From an uncultured Vibrio sp. (GTDB lineage Bacteria; Pseudomonadota; Gammaproteobacteria; Enterobacterales; Vibrionaceae): a stretch of 64,000 nt of DNA. Position numbers and translations under genes: made by a program. The stretch lies in NCBI GenBank assembly GCA_947504195.1, contig CANNGN010000003.1, positions 248,001-312,000 on the forward strand, in the 5' to 3' direction. Of this stretch, positions 9,004-17,947 are shown in pieces; positions within the stretch are counted from its first letter, which is position 1, and each line of letters starts with the position of its first letter. The notes below the pieces were generated by a model. It did not search any database. It saw only the letters and a program-made list of their open reading frames with translations, and was not told the origin of the DNA.

Positions 9004-10512
9004 TTAGTGTATTTCTTTGACAGTGATCCAACGATCAGGACGCGGTGAAAACTTAATTTCCTTATCCTTTACAATCGCGTAGAGATCTTGCTGGTAGTGA
9101 AGAGGGATAATGCTGACATCTTCTAATGCGAGACGGTTAAGTTCTTGCAATGCCGTATTGCGTTCGTCGCGATCAACTATTGATGATGATGCAATCAACT
9201 TCTGGTCAAAGTCAGCGTTAGAATAAACTGCGCCGTTATACCCTCCCATGCCTTTGTCTTCGTCTGGAGTGTGAAGAAGTTTTTCAGCACTTCGTCCGAA
9301 GTCATAAGAACCATCGAACCAACCAATGAGATAGAAAGGAAGCTTGTGGCTGGTAACTTCATCAAAGAAAATTGATTTAGGTTTCACGTCTACTGTCACG
9401 TTAAGCCCAACTTTGGCGAGATATTTTGCAATCGCTTCAACGATTTTTTCATCATTAATATAACGGTCATTAGGACCAGAAATAGTGATATCGAAACCAT
9501 CTGCATAACCTGCTTCTGCCAATAATTGCTTAGCTTTAGCTGGATCATACTCAATACGTTTAAGTGACTGGTTATAACCTACCGTTGCTTGGTCAGGAAT
9601 CTGATGAGCTTTAGTGGCTTTGCCCTGCATAACCTTTTCGATTATTTCATCTTCATCGATCGCATAAGCAATTGCTTGGCGAACTCGCTTATCTTCATAA
9701 GGCGTGCCTTCTGCATTACCAAGTGATAGAAAAATACTGCGGCGAGCCGCTCGCTCAATCACATCGATGGTAGGCATCTTAGCAATGCGGTCAGCCAAAG
9801 TTAGAGGCACTCCGCTTACCATATCAACTTGCTTGCTAGATAATGCTGCAAAACGAGTTGCTTCTTCAACAATTGGGCGGAATTCGACACTTTTGTATTT
9901 TGGCTCCCCTTCCCAATAATTGGAGTTAGCGGTCATACGCACATAAGAACCTTTAACCCACTCGTCAAATATATACGCGCCAGTTCCAATTGGGCGAGTG
10001 TTGTAATCTCCAGTATCACGATCGATAGAAGACTCTTTATCTACGATGAAGTTCTGGTGCATCGTTTCCGCAAACCAAGGCACCGGTTTGACGGTTTTGA
10101 AAATAACTGTGTAAGGATCGGGCGTTTCCATACTTTCGATGGAGTTACCAAAGTTAAGCAGCTTAGAGTACTTGGAATCTTTCATTCGTTCGAAAGTGAA
10201 AATAACATCATCGGCATTAAAATCATTTCCGTTACTAAACTTAACGCCCTCGCGCAATTTAAACTCCCAAGTCTGTGCATCAACACGTTTCCACTCGGTT
10301 GCTAAGGCCGGTGAAAGAACACCATCCTTTCGTTGGAGCAACCCGTCGAAGAAGTTAGACATGTAAGAAAAATTGGCATCAGAAGAGTGAGCTTGTGGGT
10401 TCATAGATTTAGGTGGAGCATCTGTTGCTATCACCAAGTCAGCCTTGGCCAATGCCAAAGATGGACTAGCCATCGCAGCAGCTATCGTTGTAAGTACTAC
10501 CAGACGTTTCAT
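9004..10512 (-). CDS. peptide ABC transporter substrate-binding protein
   Basis: A 502-residue periplasmic binding protein of the DppA/OppA (SBP_bac_5) family. The signal peptide MKRLVVLTTIAAAMASPSLALA precedes a mature start at KADLVIATDAPPKSMNPQ; the family pattern continues with FNADDVIFTFERMKDSK and KRIEYDPAKAKQLLAEAGY. The length is normal. It is the first gene of an operon with two permeases, IadA and a fused ATPase. The substrate is inferred to be short, possibly isoaspartyl-containing, peptides because of IadA. Upstream lies a 270-bp region and then a helix-turn-helix regulator on the same strand. Confidence 0.88.
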   Translation of the reverse strand: MKRLVVLTTIAAAMASPSLALAKADLVIATDAPPKSMNPQAHSSDANFSYMSNFFDGLLQRKDGVLSPALATEWKRVDAQTWEFKLREGVKFSNGNDFNADDVIFTFERMKDSKYSKLLNFGNSIESMETPDPYTVIFKTVKPVPWFAETMHQNFIVDKESSIDRDTGDYNTRPIGTGAYIFDEWVKGSYVRMTANSNYWEGEPKYKSVEFRPIVEEATRFAALSSKQVDMVSGVPLTLADRIAKMPTIDVIERAARRSIFLSLGNAEGTPYEDKRVRQAIAYAIDEDEIIEKVMQGKATKAHQIPDQATVGYNQSLKRIEYDPAKAKQLLAEAGYADGFDITISGPNDRYINDEKIVEAIAKYLAKVGLNVTVDVKPKSIFFDEVTSHKLPFYLIGWFDGSYDFGRSAEKLLHTPDEDKGMGGYNGAVYSNADFDQKLIASSSIVDRDERNTALQELNRLALEDVSIIPLHYQQDLYAIVKDKEIKFSPRPDRWITVKEIH

Positions 10513-10785
10513 TAGTAATTCCCTTCACACAAAAAGTTAATGGTAAAAAACACAATACGCTCTTGAATGCATATATTGAGTTAATTAAGAATTGGGATAT
10601 CCCGCTCCCAACGGATAGAAATAGAGAAGATACAGGCTAGAGATAGGTAATCTTTCTGCGAATCGAGAATACGAATTCAGAGCCTATATGACTTAAATTA
10701 ATCAAATGGCCACGGTGAGTCAATATTTTATTTAAACGAGGTGTTATTTTTTTTTAAACCAAAAAAGACAAAAAAATATTCAGCT

Positions 10786-11814
10786 TTAAAATAAGAACAA
10801 GCCATCAAATGCCATCGCCTCTTCGAAAGCTTCATCGAAAAGATGACCAACGTTTTGTTTCTTAAAGTGCTCAGAGATATAAGCATGCAACCCTTCTGGG
10901 GTATTGCGTTCATCCTCTGGGTTGATGGAATCAACGCACATTTGGACTTCAAGATTAAACAGTTCTAACGTTGCGGAAGAATCTGTAAAAAAGCCACGAA
11001 GGTCATGTTGATCGTAGGAGTTACCCCCAATATGAGGGCCAACACCGATAAAGTTAACCTTGGGTTTTGGTAAATTAGTTCCTTGAATTAATACCTCAAA
11101 ACAAGGACAACGTTCAACAATATGCAGCTTGTGTTGCTCGGGAAACTTTACGGCACAAGAAACCGCATTGGCCCAGTATTGTGCATAAAGACGTAAGTGA
11201 AAAATATCATCTTTAGCCTTAAGTTGGTTCAGGCATTTATTGATATCTTCATCAAGACAATGATGACAAATATACTGCGTTACCTTGTCACCTTTCGGAG
11301 CATTTTCTCTAAATAAATCCAAGCGCTCACGAACAATTGCAGCGGTCAGATCATATTGAAAACGAGCGACATCATCTTTAACTTCATTTTGAAACTCGCG
11401 TTGCATGTAGAGAGAGTACGGCTGATACACGCCACTTGGACGTGACTTAATCAATACCCTATCTCCACCAAAGTGCTCAAATACCGTTAATAATAATTCG
11501 AAGTTAAGCCGCTCATAAACCGGCAACATCCGCCCTTCAAGCTTACGTCTTCGGTTATTAACCAGCAGATTAGGAATATCGAATTTATTCAGGCTTTGAT
11601 AATCGTACTCAGCTAAGATTTGATTGATCTCAGCGATGGTGTAATTGAGAGCAAGCAGAATCGAGGTGATTTTATCTTTACCAGGATGATTGATTTGCTT
11701 CTTACTTAATTTCGTCAGATAAGTATTAGAAACCCCAGATAGTTTACTAATGTTATTCAGATTAAGAGCACTACTTGAAATGATATCAAGTATAGTATCG
11801 GGATATATACGCAT
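10786..11814 (-). CDS. helix-turn-helix transcriptional regulator
   Basis: A 342-residue cytoplasmic protein. Residues about 5-75 look like an XRE-type helix-turn-helix (LNNISKLSGVSNTYLTKLSK). The rest is an uncharacterised domain containing a CHHC cluster (YICHHCLDEDINKC) and a further Cys pair (RCPCFEVL), which could be a metal site. It lies just upstream of the peptide-importer/iadA operon on the same strand, so control of that operon is plausible. I do not recognise a named family for the C-terminal part. Confidence 0.6.
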   Translation of the reverse strand: MRIYPDTILDIISSSALNLNNISKLSGVSNTYLTKLSKKQINHPGKDKITSILLALNYTIAEINQILAEYDYQSLNKFDIPNLLVNNRRRKLEGRMLPVYERLNFELLLTVFEHFGGDRVLIKSRPSGVYQPYSLYMQREFQNEVKDDVARFQYDLTAAIVRERLDLFRENAPKGDKVTQYICHHCLDEDINKCLNQLKAKDDIFHLRLYAQYWANAVSCAVKFPEQHKLHIVERCPCFEVLIQGTNLPKPKVNFIGVGPHIGGNSYDQHDLRGFFTDSSATLELFNLEVQMCVDSINPEDERNTPEGLHAYISEHFKKQNVGHLFDEAFEEAMAFDGLFLF

Positions 11815-12196
11815 AATCAGCCTGATTCAAAGTATGAAGAATGTCCCTTCTCTGACTCTTAACCGCTTGTTAAAACTCAGCTAAAAACTTGTTGAGATGA
11901 GACTAGGAGCGCGAGTATAGAAAGTATAAGCGCTGAGTAAAAGAGTCAAATACTCTTCATTATCACAATGTTACCGTTTTCTGCTATTCAAAATAACAAA
12001 CAACTGAAAATTATAAGAAAAAAAATGATAAATATGAGGAGTAAAGGTCAAGGTATAATGTAAAACTTTGTTAATCAATATCTCGCTTGATACCCATGGC
12101 TCCCCTCCCACAAAAAAATAAAAAAATAGGCAACCAAAGTTGCCTATTATTCGAATGGAGATTAGACACCTCACTCGCTCAATTCATGTTTGATGA
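11815..12196. other. intergenic region, no gene seen
   Basis: Holds the upstream region of the helix-turn-helix regulator gene and, near 12126-12147, a terminator stem. The short frames here have no plausible start signals or protein-like composition. Confidence 0.6.
12126..12147 (-). terminator. rho-independent terminator after aldehyde dehydrogenase gene
   Basis: Stem ATAGGCAAC / GTTGCCTAT with loop CAAA, about 50 bp past the stop codon at 12197. In the minus orientation it is followed by a T-rich run (12112-12125). The stem matches the one at 3892-3919. Confidence 0.8.
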
Positions 12197-13717
12197 TCAA
12201 AAGAAACCAAGTGGATTTTTATCATAACTAACTAATAAGTTTTTAGTTTGTTGGTAATGTTCTAAAGCCATTTTATGATTTTCTCTACCAATACCAGACT
12301 TTTTATATCCACCAAAAGCAGCGTGTGCAGGGTATAAATGATAACAGTTCGTCCAGATTCGTCCTGCTTGTATTTTACGGCCCATTCGATACGCTTTATT
12401 CATATCTCTTGTCCAAACACCTGCGCCTAAACCAAATTCAGAATCGTTCGCTAATGCTAAGGCTTCCTCTTCATCTTTAAAAGTTAAGACTGAAATAACA
12501 GGACCAAAAATTTCTTCTTGGAACACACGCATTGAGTTATTACCTTTTAATAATGTTGGCTGAATATAATAACCCTCGTTATAGTCATTATCCATTTGTG
12601 CAACACTACCGCCCATTAATACTTCAGCGCCTTCTTCTTTACCAATATCTATATAGCCTAGAATTTTATCAAATTGGGCTTCAGACACTTGAGCGCCAAC
12701 CATTGTTTCTGTATTGAGTGGGTTACCTCGAGTAATAAGTTTGGATCTTTCGATAACTTTTTCAATGAACTGATCATAAATATCTTCTTGTACAAATAAT
12801 CGAGATGGGCAGGTACATACTTCACCTTGGTTAAAGAACGCTAATATTGCCCCTTCAATACACTTACTTAAGTACTCATCTTCATGATCTAATACATCAT
12901 TAAAGAAAATATTCGGTGACTTACCACCTAGCTCTACTGTTGAAGGAATAATATTTTCAGCTGCACATTTTAAAATGTGAGAGCCTGTTGGAGTTGAACC
13001 AGTAAACGCTATTTTAGCGATTCGAGTACTAGAAGCCAAAGCTTGACCTGCTTCTTTACCAAAACCATTTACAATGTTTAGTACCCCTGGTGGCAAAATA
13101 TCTTGAATTATTTCCATTAATACTAAAATAGAGGCTGGCGTTTGTTCTGCTGGTTTTAAAACCACACAATTACCTGCCGCTAATGCTGGTGGAAGTTTCC
13201 ACGCGGCCATAAGCAATGGAAAGTTCCAAGGAATAATTTGCCCGACAACACCTAGTGGTTCGTGAAAATGATAGGCTACCGTATTTTCATCTAGTTCACT
13301 TAAGGTACCTTCTTGTGAGCGTAAGCAGCCAGCAAAGTATCTGAAATGATCTGCTGCTAAAGGAATATCAGCCGCTAAGGTTTCGCGAACAGCTTTACCG
13401 TTATCCCACGTTTCTGCAACAGCAAGGATTTCTAAATTCTCTTCAATTCTATCAGCGATTTTTAGTAAAAGGTTTGAACGTTCTGTTACTGAAGTGGCTG
13501 CCCAAGCATCTTTTGCATTGTGCGCTGCATCTAAGGCAAGCTCAATATCAGCCTCATCAGACTGGGGGATTTTACAAAATACTTTGCCATCAACAGGGCT
13601 TCTATTATCAAAATAGCGGCCATTAACAGGCTTAACCCATTCGCCTCCAATGTAATTATCGTAAACCTCTTTAAAGTTAACAATTGAGTCTTGTGTGCCT
13701 GGCTGAGCATAAATCAT
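12197..13717 (-). CDS. NAD-dependent aldehyde dehydrogenase (acetaldehyde type)
   Basis: A 506-residue aldehyde dehydrogenase. Visible are the NAD-binding FTGSTPTG, the catalytic Glu in ELGGKSPN, the catalytic Cys region [13 protein letters not shown], and the C-terminal [10 protein letters not shown]. Length and motifs match the AldB/ExaC group that oxidises acetaldehyde and other short aldehydes. AAGGA lies seven bases before the ATG. A sigma-54 promoter precedes it (13811-13826) and a sigma-54 activator of the AcoR type is divergent, the arrangement known for alcohol or acetoin-induced aldehyde dehydrogenases. Which aldehyde is used in vivo is not shown. Confidence 0.88.
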   Translation of the reverse strand: MIYAQPGTQDSIVNFKEVYDNYIGGEWVKPVNGRYFDNRSPVDGKVFCKIPQSDEADIELALDAAHNAKDAWAATSVTERSNLLLKIADRIEENLEILAVAETWDNGKAVRETLAADIPLAADHFRYFAGCLRSQEGTLSELDENTVAYHFHEPLGVVGQIIPWNFPLLMAAWKLPPALAAGNCVVLKPAEQTPASILVLMEIIQDILPPGVLNIVNGFGKEAGQALASSTRIAKIAFTGSTPTGSHILKCAAENIIPSTVELGGKSPNIFFNDVLDHEDEYLSKCIEGAILAFFNQGEVCTCPSRLFVQEDIYDQFIEKVIERSKLITRGNPLNTETMVGAQVSEAQFDKILGYIDIGKEEGAEVLMGGSVAQMDNDYNEGYYIQPTLLKGNNSMRVFQEEIFGPVISVLTFKDEEEALALANDSEFGLGAGVWTRDMNKAYRMGRKIQAGRIWTNCYHLYPAHAAFGGYKKSGIGRENHKMALEHYQQTKNLLVSYDKNPLGFF

Positions 13718-13810
13718 AAGGTCATCCTTCCGTTAGATACGTGTCGTTAGATACATTTCGTTTTATGGTTTTAGTCGCACTCTGTTGTTGTCGAGAGCTC
13801 AGTTTTGCTA

Positions 13811-13826
13811 CGCAATTCACACGCCA
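13811..13826 (-). promoter_or_regulatory. sigma-54 (-24/-12) promoter of the aldehyde dehydrogenase gene
   Basis: Read on the minus strand, TGGCGTGTGAATTGCG has the invariant GG and GC elements exactly ten bases apart and resembles the RpoN consensus TGGCAC-N5-TTGC. It lies about 95 bp upstream of the dehydrogenase ATG. The neighbouring gene encodes a sigma-54 activator. A possible upstream activator palindrome (ACACT at 13833-13837 and AGTGT at 13851-13855) lies behind it. Confidence 0.65.
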
Positions 13827-13979
13827 ACATTGACACTATTGAGTCAAACCAGTGTTAACATTATGATTACATTTCATTAACAGTGATTCCCCAATCTAAA
13901 ACACCGTTATGTTCAATCTGTTCACTTTGTTCAACTGTCTTAAAGTGGCACACTCAAATTGTTACATTATGGAACACTT

Positions 13980-15758
13980 ATGCAGCTACAACTCGACAAT
14001 ACAATTGATTGGCTCAACAATTCATGGCACCGAAGTAATGAAGCGGGACTGCGTGAACATCGCCTACCTGACGATATTCGATTAGAGAAGTATCAGCTCA
14101 GTGAGCGGCGAGAAAACGCGAAAATTTTGATTGCCAGCATCGAAGAAATGGCCCTGCCTTTGTTCAATCAAATGTTTGCCAGAACCAATAGCCGCTTGAT
14201 TCTGACTGATACTCAAGGTGTTATCATTCGTTCATGGGGACAAGAAAAATTCGCCAGTCGACTTACCTCTATTGCGCTAGAAAGTGGCGTGTGTTGGCAA
14301 GAAAAGTTAAAAGGCACCAACGCAATTGGAACGGCCATTGTCGAAGCCAAACCCATCACGGTGATTGGCAAACAACACTTCATCAATCAGCATAGATTCA
14401 TCAGTTGCTCAGCCAGCCCGATCTTTGATTATCAAGGTAATATGTTGGGCGTTTTAGACATTACTAGCGAACAGCAAGCTCATACCAACACCACTCAATT
14501 GTTAATTCAAAGCATGGTGCAGAAGATAGAAAATCGCTTGTTATTTAACATTCCTAATGGCTCAATCAGAGTCAATATCGCAGGTGACGATTCACTGCTC
14601 GATAGTGATTGGCAAGGCATTATGATTGCCAATGAAGTCGGAAAGGTTATCGCTCACAATCAAGCCGCTTCTCATTTGCTCAATAATCCCAATATGGTTG
14701 GGACATCACTCGACTCGTTGCTTAAAAAAGAGACGTCTTCTTTTGTCTATCGCTTGCACCAACAACCGACAGCAACTGTCACCAAGTCCACCACCTACTC
14801 CCCATCGTGTAATTTGCATCATGGGGATGATCGGATCGAGAATGCATGGCAGCAGGCGTGTCGTGTGATTGATAAGCAGATCAATTTACTAATTCTAGGT
14901 GAAACTGGTGTGGGTAAAGGCGAGTTTGTTAAAGCACTCCATCAACAAAGCGAACGTAAACGCTCTCCCCTCGTCGTGGTGAATTGCGGTGCTCTGCCGA
15001 ACGATCTGATTGAGTCCGAACTGTTTGGTTACGCTCCCGGCGCTTTTACCGGAGCCAACAGCAAAGGGTTTCAAGGTAAGATTCGTCAAGCTAATAATGG
15101 GATTCTATTTTTAGACGAAATTGCAGACATGCCGCTTGATGCGCAATGTCGATTATTGCATGTATTGCAAGAAAAAGAAGTCGTTCCTATCGGGTCTAAT
15201 CAGTGCCACAAAGTTGATATCCAGATTGTTGCCGCGACGCATAAAAACCTCGAACAACTGGTTGAACAAGGTGCATTCAGACAAGATCTGTATTACCGAC
15301 TTAACGGCCTAGTGTTCAATCTTCCTGCGCTACGAGAACGAAAAGACAAATCCGCATTGATCCAAGAGATTCATAAAGAATACAGCAAGCCCAACCAGCA
15401 GATCGATGCTGGCTTATTGGCCTTGTTAGAACGCTATAGCTGGCCGGGAAACATAAGAGAGTTGGATAACCTACTCCAAGTTGCCACTCTACTTGCTAGC
15501 GAAGAATCAACATTGTTACTAGAACACATTCCCGATCAAATTATGCGCTCTCTTTTATCGGTAGACACTCTCTCATCACCGACTACGCCAAACCATGCTG
15601 ATAAATCACAAGAGATCAGTTTACAAGAGACCGTTGAAGAGACCATTCTCAATACCTATCGAGCCAATAACGGCAATATCAGCCGAACCTCTAAAATGCT
15701 CAATATTAGTCGCAATACGCTGTATCGAAAGTTGAAGAAATTAGGGATATTGTCGTAA
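13980..15758 (+). CDS. sigma-54-dependent activator, AcoR family
   Basis: A 592-residue enhancer-binding protein. The N-terminal half contains a GAF-like sensor (TQGVIIRSWGQEKF, GTNAIGTAI, FISCSASPIFDYQGNMLGVLDI), typical of AcoR. The AAA+ domain has Walker A GETGVGKGEF, the sigma-54 contact motif GAFTGA, Walker B GILFLDEI and the arginine-finger region. A Fis-type helix-turn-helix closes the protein (NISRTSKMLNISRNTLYRKL). It is divergent from the aldehyde dehydrogenase gene, whose sigma-54 promoter it probably activates in response to an alcohol, aldehyde or acetoin-like signal. The ATG at 13980 is preferred; GGAAC precedes it. Confidence 0.88.
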   Translation: MQLQLDNTIDWLNNSWHRSNEAGLREHRLPDDIRLEKYQLSERRENAKILIASIEEMALPLFNQMFARTNSRLILTDTQGVIIRSWGQEKFASRLTSIALESGVCWQEKLKGTNAIGTAIVEAKPITVIGKQHFINQHRFISCSASPIFDYQGNMLGVLDITSEQQAHTNTTQLLIQSMVQKIENRLLFNIPNGSIRVNIAGDDSLLDSDWQGIMIANEVGKVIAHNQAASHLLNNPNMVGTSLDSLLKKETSSFVYRLHQQPTATVTKSTTYSPSCNLHHGDDRIENAWQQACRVIDKQINLLILGETGVGKGEFVKALHQQSERKRSPLVVVNCGALPNDLIESELFGYAPGAFTGANSKGFQGKIRQANNGILFLDEIADMPLDAQCRLLHVLQEKEVVPIGSNQCHKVDIQIVAATHKNLEQLVEQGAFRQDLYYRLNGLVFNLPALRERKDKSALIQEIHKEYSKPNQQIDAGLLALLERYSWPGNIRELDNLLQVATLLASEESTLLLEHIPDQIMRSLLSVDTLSSPTTPNHADKSQEISLQETVEETILNTYRANNGNISRTSKMLNISRNTLYRKLKKLGILS

Positions 15759-15877
15759 ATAAACAGTCTGATGGTCCATCAACATCGAGTCTATCGACCC
15801 GAAAATCATCTTGAATTCTCTGCAAATTCAATTTATTAAAGCCATACCATTCATGTTATTTTAATGATAAATTAAAC

Positions 15878-15896
15878 TCAAATGAGAATCATTATC
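15878..15896. promoter_or_regulatory. Fur box
   Basis: TCAAATGAGAATCATTATC matches the 19-bp Fur consensus (GATAATGATAATCATTATC) at 15 positions by my count and lies 11 bp before the start of a siderophore-interacting protein gene. Repression by Fur-iron is the expected control. Confidence 0.75.
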
Positions 15897-15907
15897 GAGA
15901 AAATAAA

Positions 15908-16681
15908 GTGAACATACCAGCACCTAAAAACCTAACCGTCATTGCATCACAACACATCACTCCCAACATGCAACGTATCACCCTACAAGGCGAATCACTT
16001 GCCCTATTTCCCAGTGACTGTGAAGGTGGGTATATAAAGCTGCTATTCAATAAAAAAGGACTGACTGATTTAAGTTCAATGACTGAAGAAGAACGCCCTG
16101 TCATGCGAACTTACACCATTCGTCACTTTTCACCGGCTAAACGCACAATCGATATCGATTTTGTCAGACATACCACTCCCAATGTCATTAGCGGATTTGG
16201 GGCTCGCTGGGGAATGCAGGCTCAAATTGGTGACACCATCGATATCAAAGGCCCTGGTTCTATTAAAGAAATCAATACCAATGTTGACTGGTTTTTTATG
16301 GTTGCCGACATGACCGCATTACCCGCGTTATCAGCAAAAATCAGCCGACTTCCTAGTGATGCAAAAGGCTATGCCGTTATAAAGGTTCTCGAAAAAGAGG
16401 ACATACAAACCATTGCAGCGCCAACTGGGATTAATATTGTCTGGTTAATCGACGGGGAATCACTTGCTGATATTGTTACATCTCTACCTTGGCTAAACGG
16501 TGGGGTATCAGTTTGGGTAGCATGTGAGTTTGATTCGATGCGTCAATTACGCACTTATTTCCGCAACGAGAAAGCGGTTGAGAGTGACAATATTTATATC
16601 AGCAGCTATTGGAAGCAAGGCGTTACAGAAGATGGACACAAAGAAATAAAGAGAAAAGATGCCAGTGAACATAATGGCTAA
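15908..16681 (+). CDS. siderophore-interacting protein (ferric-siderophore reductase, ViuB type)
   Basis: A 257-residue flavoprotein of the SIP family. The FAD-binding motif RTYTIRHF is followed by DIDFVRHT, and the C-terminal NAD(P)H-binding domain by ISSYWKQGVTEDGHKE, a near-signature of ViuB/YqjH proteins. These cytoplasmic enzymes release iron from imported ferric siderophores by reduction. The start is GTG with a weak ribosome-binding site, directly after a Fur box, so iron-starvation control is likely. No siderophore synthesis or receptor gene is next to it. Confidence 0.85.
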   Translation: MNIPAPKNLTVIASQHITPNMQRITLQGESLALFPSDCEGGYIKLLFNKKGLTDLSSMTEEERPVMRTYTIRHFSPAKRTIDIDFVRHTTPNVISGFGARWGMQAQIGDTIDIKGPGSIKEINTNVDWFFMVADMTALPALSAKISRLPSDAKGYAVIKVLEKEDIQTIAAPTGINIVWLIDGESLADIVTSLPWLNGGVSVWVACEFDSMRQLRTYFRNEKAVESDNIYISSYWKQGVTEDGHKEIKRKDASEHNG

Positions 16682-16982
16682 TAGATAAAATACTGACATT
16701 ATTACAAGTGTGTTTTCACGTATACCGCAGTACCACTCAGCTCTCCCGATGGAAACCTGCGGTCATTGCGCAATGTTGCCAGCGCCGTTAATCAAGCACA
16801 CATTCTGCATAACCCTCTCACGATTTTCTAACTATCTACTCTCTTTTCTGATTGAAAAATAAACGCCATCATAACGCAATAGAAATGTATTTTTTCCGTC
16901 ATATACGAGTGCTTAACTACTGTTCGACATTGACAAGCATAACTTGTCTACCACAGCACTATTTATATCCAACGAGGAAAAT
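16682..16982. other. intergenic region, no gene seen
   Basis: About 300 bp between the siderophore-interacting protein gene and the ABC operon. It must hold the promoter of the operon. I could not identify a convincing Fur or Pho box or a terminator stem here. Confidence 0.5.
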
Positions 16983-17945
16983 ATGAATAAAGTTACCGCA
17001 CTTTTACTATCACTGATCTCAGTCTCTGCCAGTGCACAAACCACGCTATTACTGTATACCAGCCAGCCCAATCAAGATGCCCAACAAACCGTTGCCGCAT
17101 TTGAAAAACAGAACCCAGAAATACGAGTGAATTGGATACGTGACGGTACAACTAAATTAATGACGCGCTTTCAAGCAGAACAAGAAGCGGGAGTTAAAAG
17201 CCCAGATCTACTTTTGATTGCTGATAGCGTCACAATGGAGTCACTCAAGCAAAAAGATCTGCTTTATCCGTACCAATCAAAACACCAAAAAAACTATGAC
17301 TCAGCACTTTACGATGCAAAAGGTTACTATCACGGAACCAAGATGATTACCTCGGGGATTGCCTACAACACACAGGCAAGCTTTAAACCTACATCATGGT
17401 GGGATTTAACCAAGCCTGAGCTAAAAAATCTAACCGCAATGCCTAGTCCTCTTTATTCTGGCGCTGCTCTTATTCACCTTGCGACGTTGACTGAAAATGA
17501 AGATCTCGGGTGGGATTATTATCAACAGCTTAAAAATAACCAAGTTAAAGCCCAAGGTGGAAACGGAGGCGTACTTTCCGCTTTGTCATCAGGAACAAAA
17601 GCGTATGGCGCTATCGTAGATTTTTTAGCCATTCGTGAAAAAGCGAAAGGCGCTCCAATCGAGTTTGTATTTCCTAAAGAAGGCGTGAGCATGGTTACAG
17701 AACCTGTCGCAATTCTTGCAAATAGCAAACACACAGAAGCAGCCCAGCAATTTGTAGACTTTCTCTTATCGGAGCAAGGTCAAGAATTGGTAAAGAGCCA
17801 AGGCTACATTCCCGCATCCAATCAAGTCAGTACTCCAGAAGGGTTTCCTTCGCGTGATCAAATTAAGATGATGACATTTGACGCTAACAATGCGTTAAAG
17901 AATGCCAATTCCAACAAAGCTCGTTTTGCTGAGATCTTTAACTAA
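16983..17945 (+). CDS. ABC transporter substrate-binding protein (FbpA/AEP-binding-like fold)
   Basis: A 320-residue periplasmic binding protein with signal peptide MNKVTALLLSLISVSASA. It belongs to the ferric-iron/2-aminoethylphosphonate group of binding proteins (LLLYTSQPNQDAQQTVAAFE, SPDLLLIADSVTMESLKQKD). The Tyr pair that binds Fe3+ in FbpA is not apparent; that region reads YGAIVDFLAI. Iron is therefore doubtful, and an organic or phosphorylated ligand is more likely. The ATG at 16983 has GAGG upstream. It is the first gene of a five-gene operon with permease, ATPase, a MBL-fold hydrolase and a histidine phosphatase. Confidence 0.8.
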   Translation: MNKVTALLLSLISVSASAQTTLLLYTSQPNQDAQQTVAAFEKQNPEIRVNWIRDGTTKLMTRFQAEQEAGVKSPDLLLIADSVTMESLKQKDLLYPYQSKHQKNYDSALYDAKGYYHGTKMITSGIAYNTQASFKPTSWWDLTKPELKNLTAMPSPLYSGAALIHLATLTENEDLGWDYYQQLKNNQVKAQGGNGGVLSALSSGTKAYGAIVDFLAIREKAKGAPIEFVFPKEGVSMVTEPVAILANSKHTEAAQQFVDFLLSEQGQELVKSQGYIPASNQVSTPEGFPSRDQIKMMTFDANNALKNANSNKARFAEIFN

Positions 17946-17947
17946 AA

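Noticed and set aside
11971..12174. Small minus-strand frame between the regulator and aldehyde dehydrogenase genes
   Set aside because: Composition is AT-driven, it overlaps the terminator stem and has no plausible ribosome-binding site.
13942..13964. TGGCACACTCAAATTGTT as a sigma-54 promoter for the activator gene
   Set aside because: The GC element is missing at the right spacing, so it does not fit.
16862..16982. Possible Pho box before the ABC operon (CCGTCAT)
   Set aside because: Only one half resembles the consensus; the second 7-mer does not match, so it is not reported as a site.
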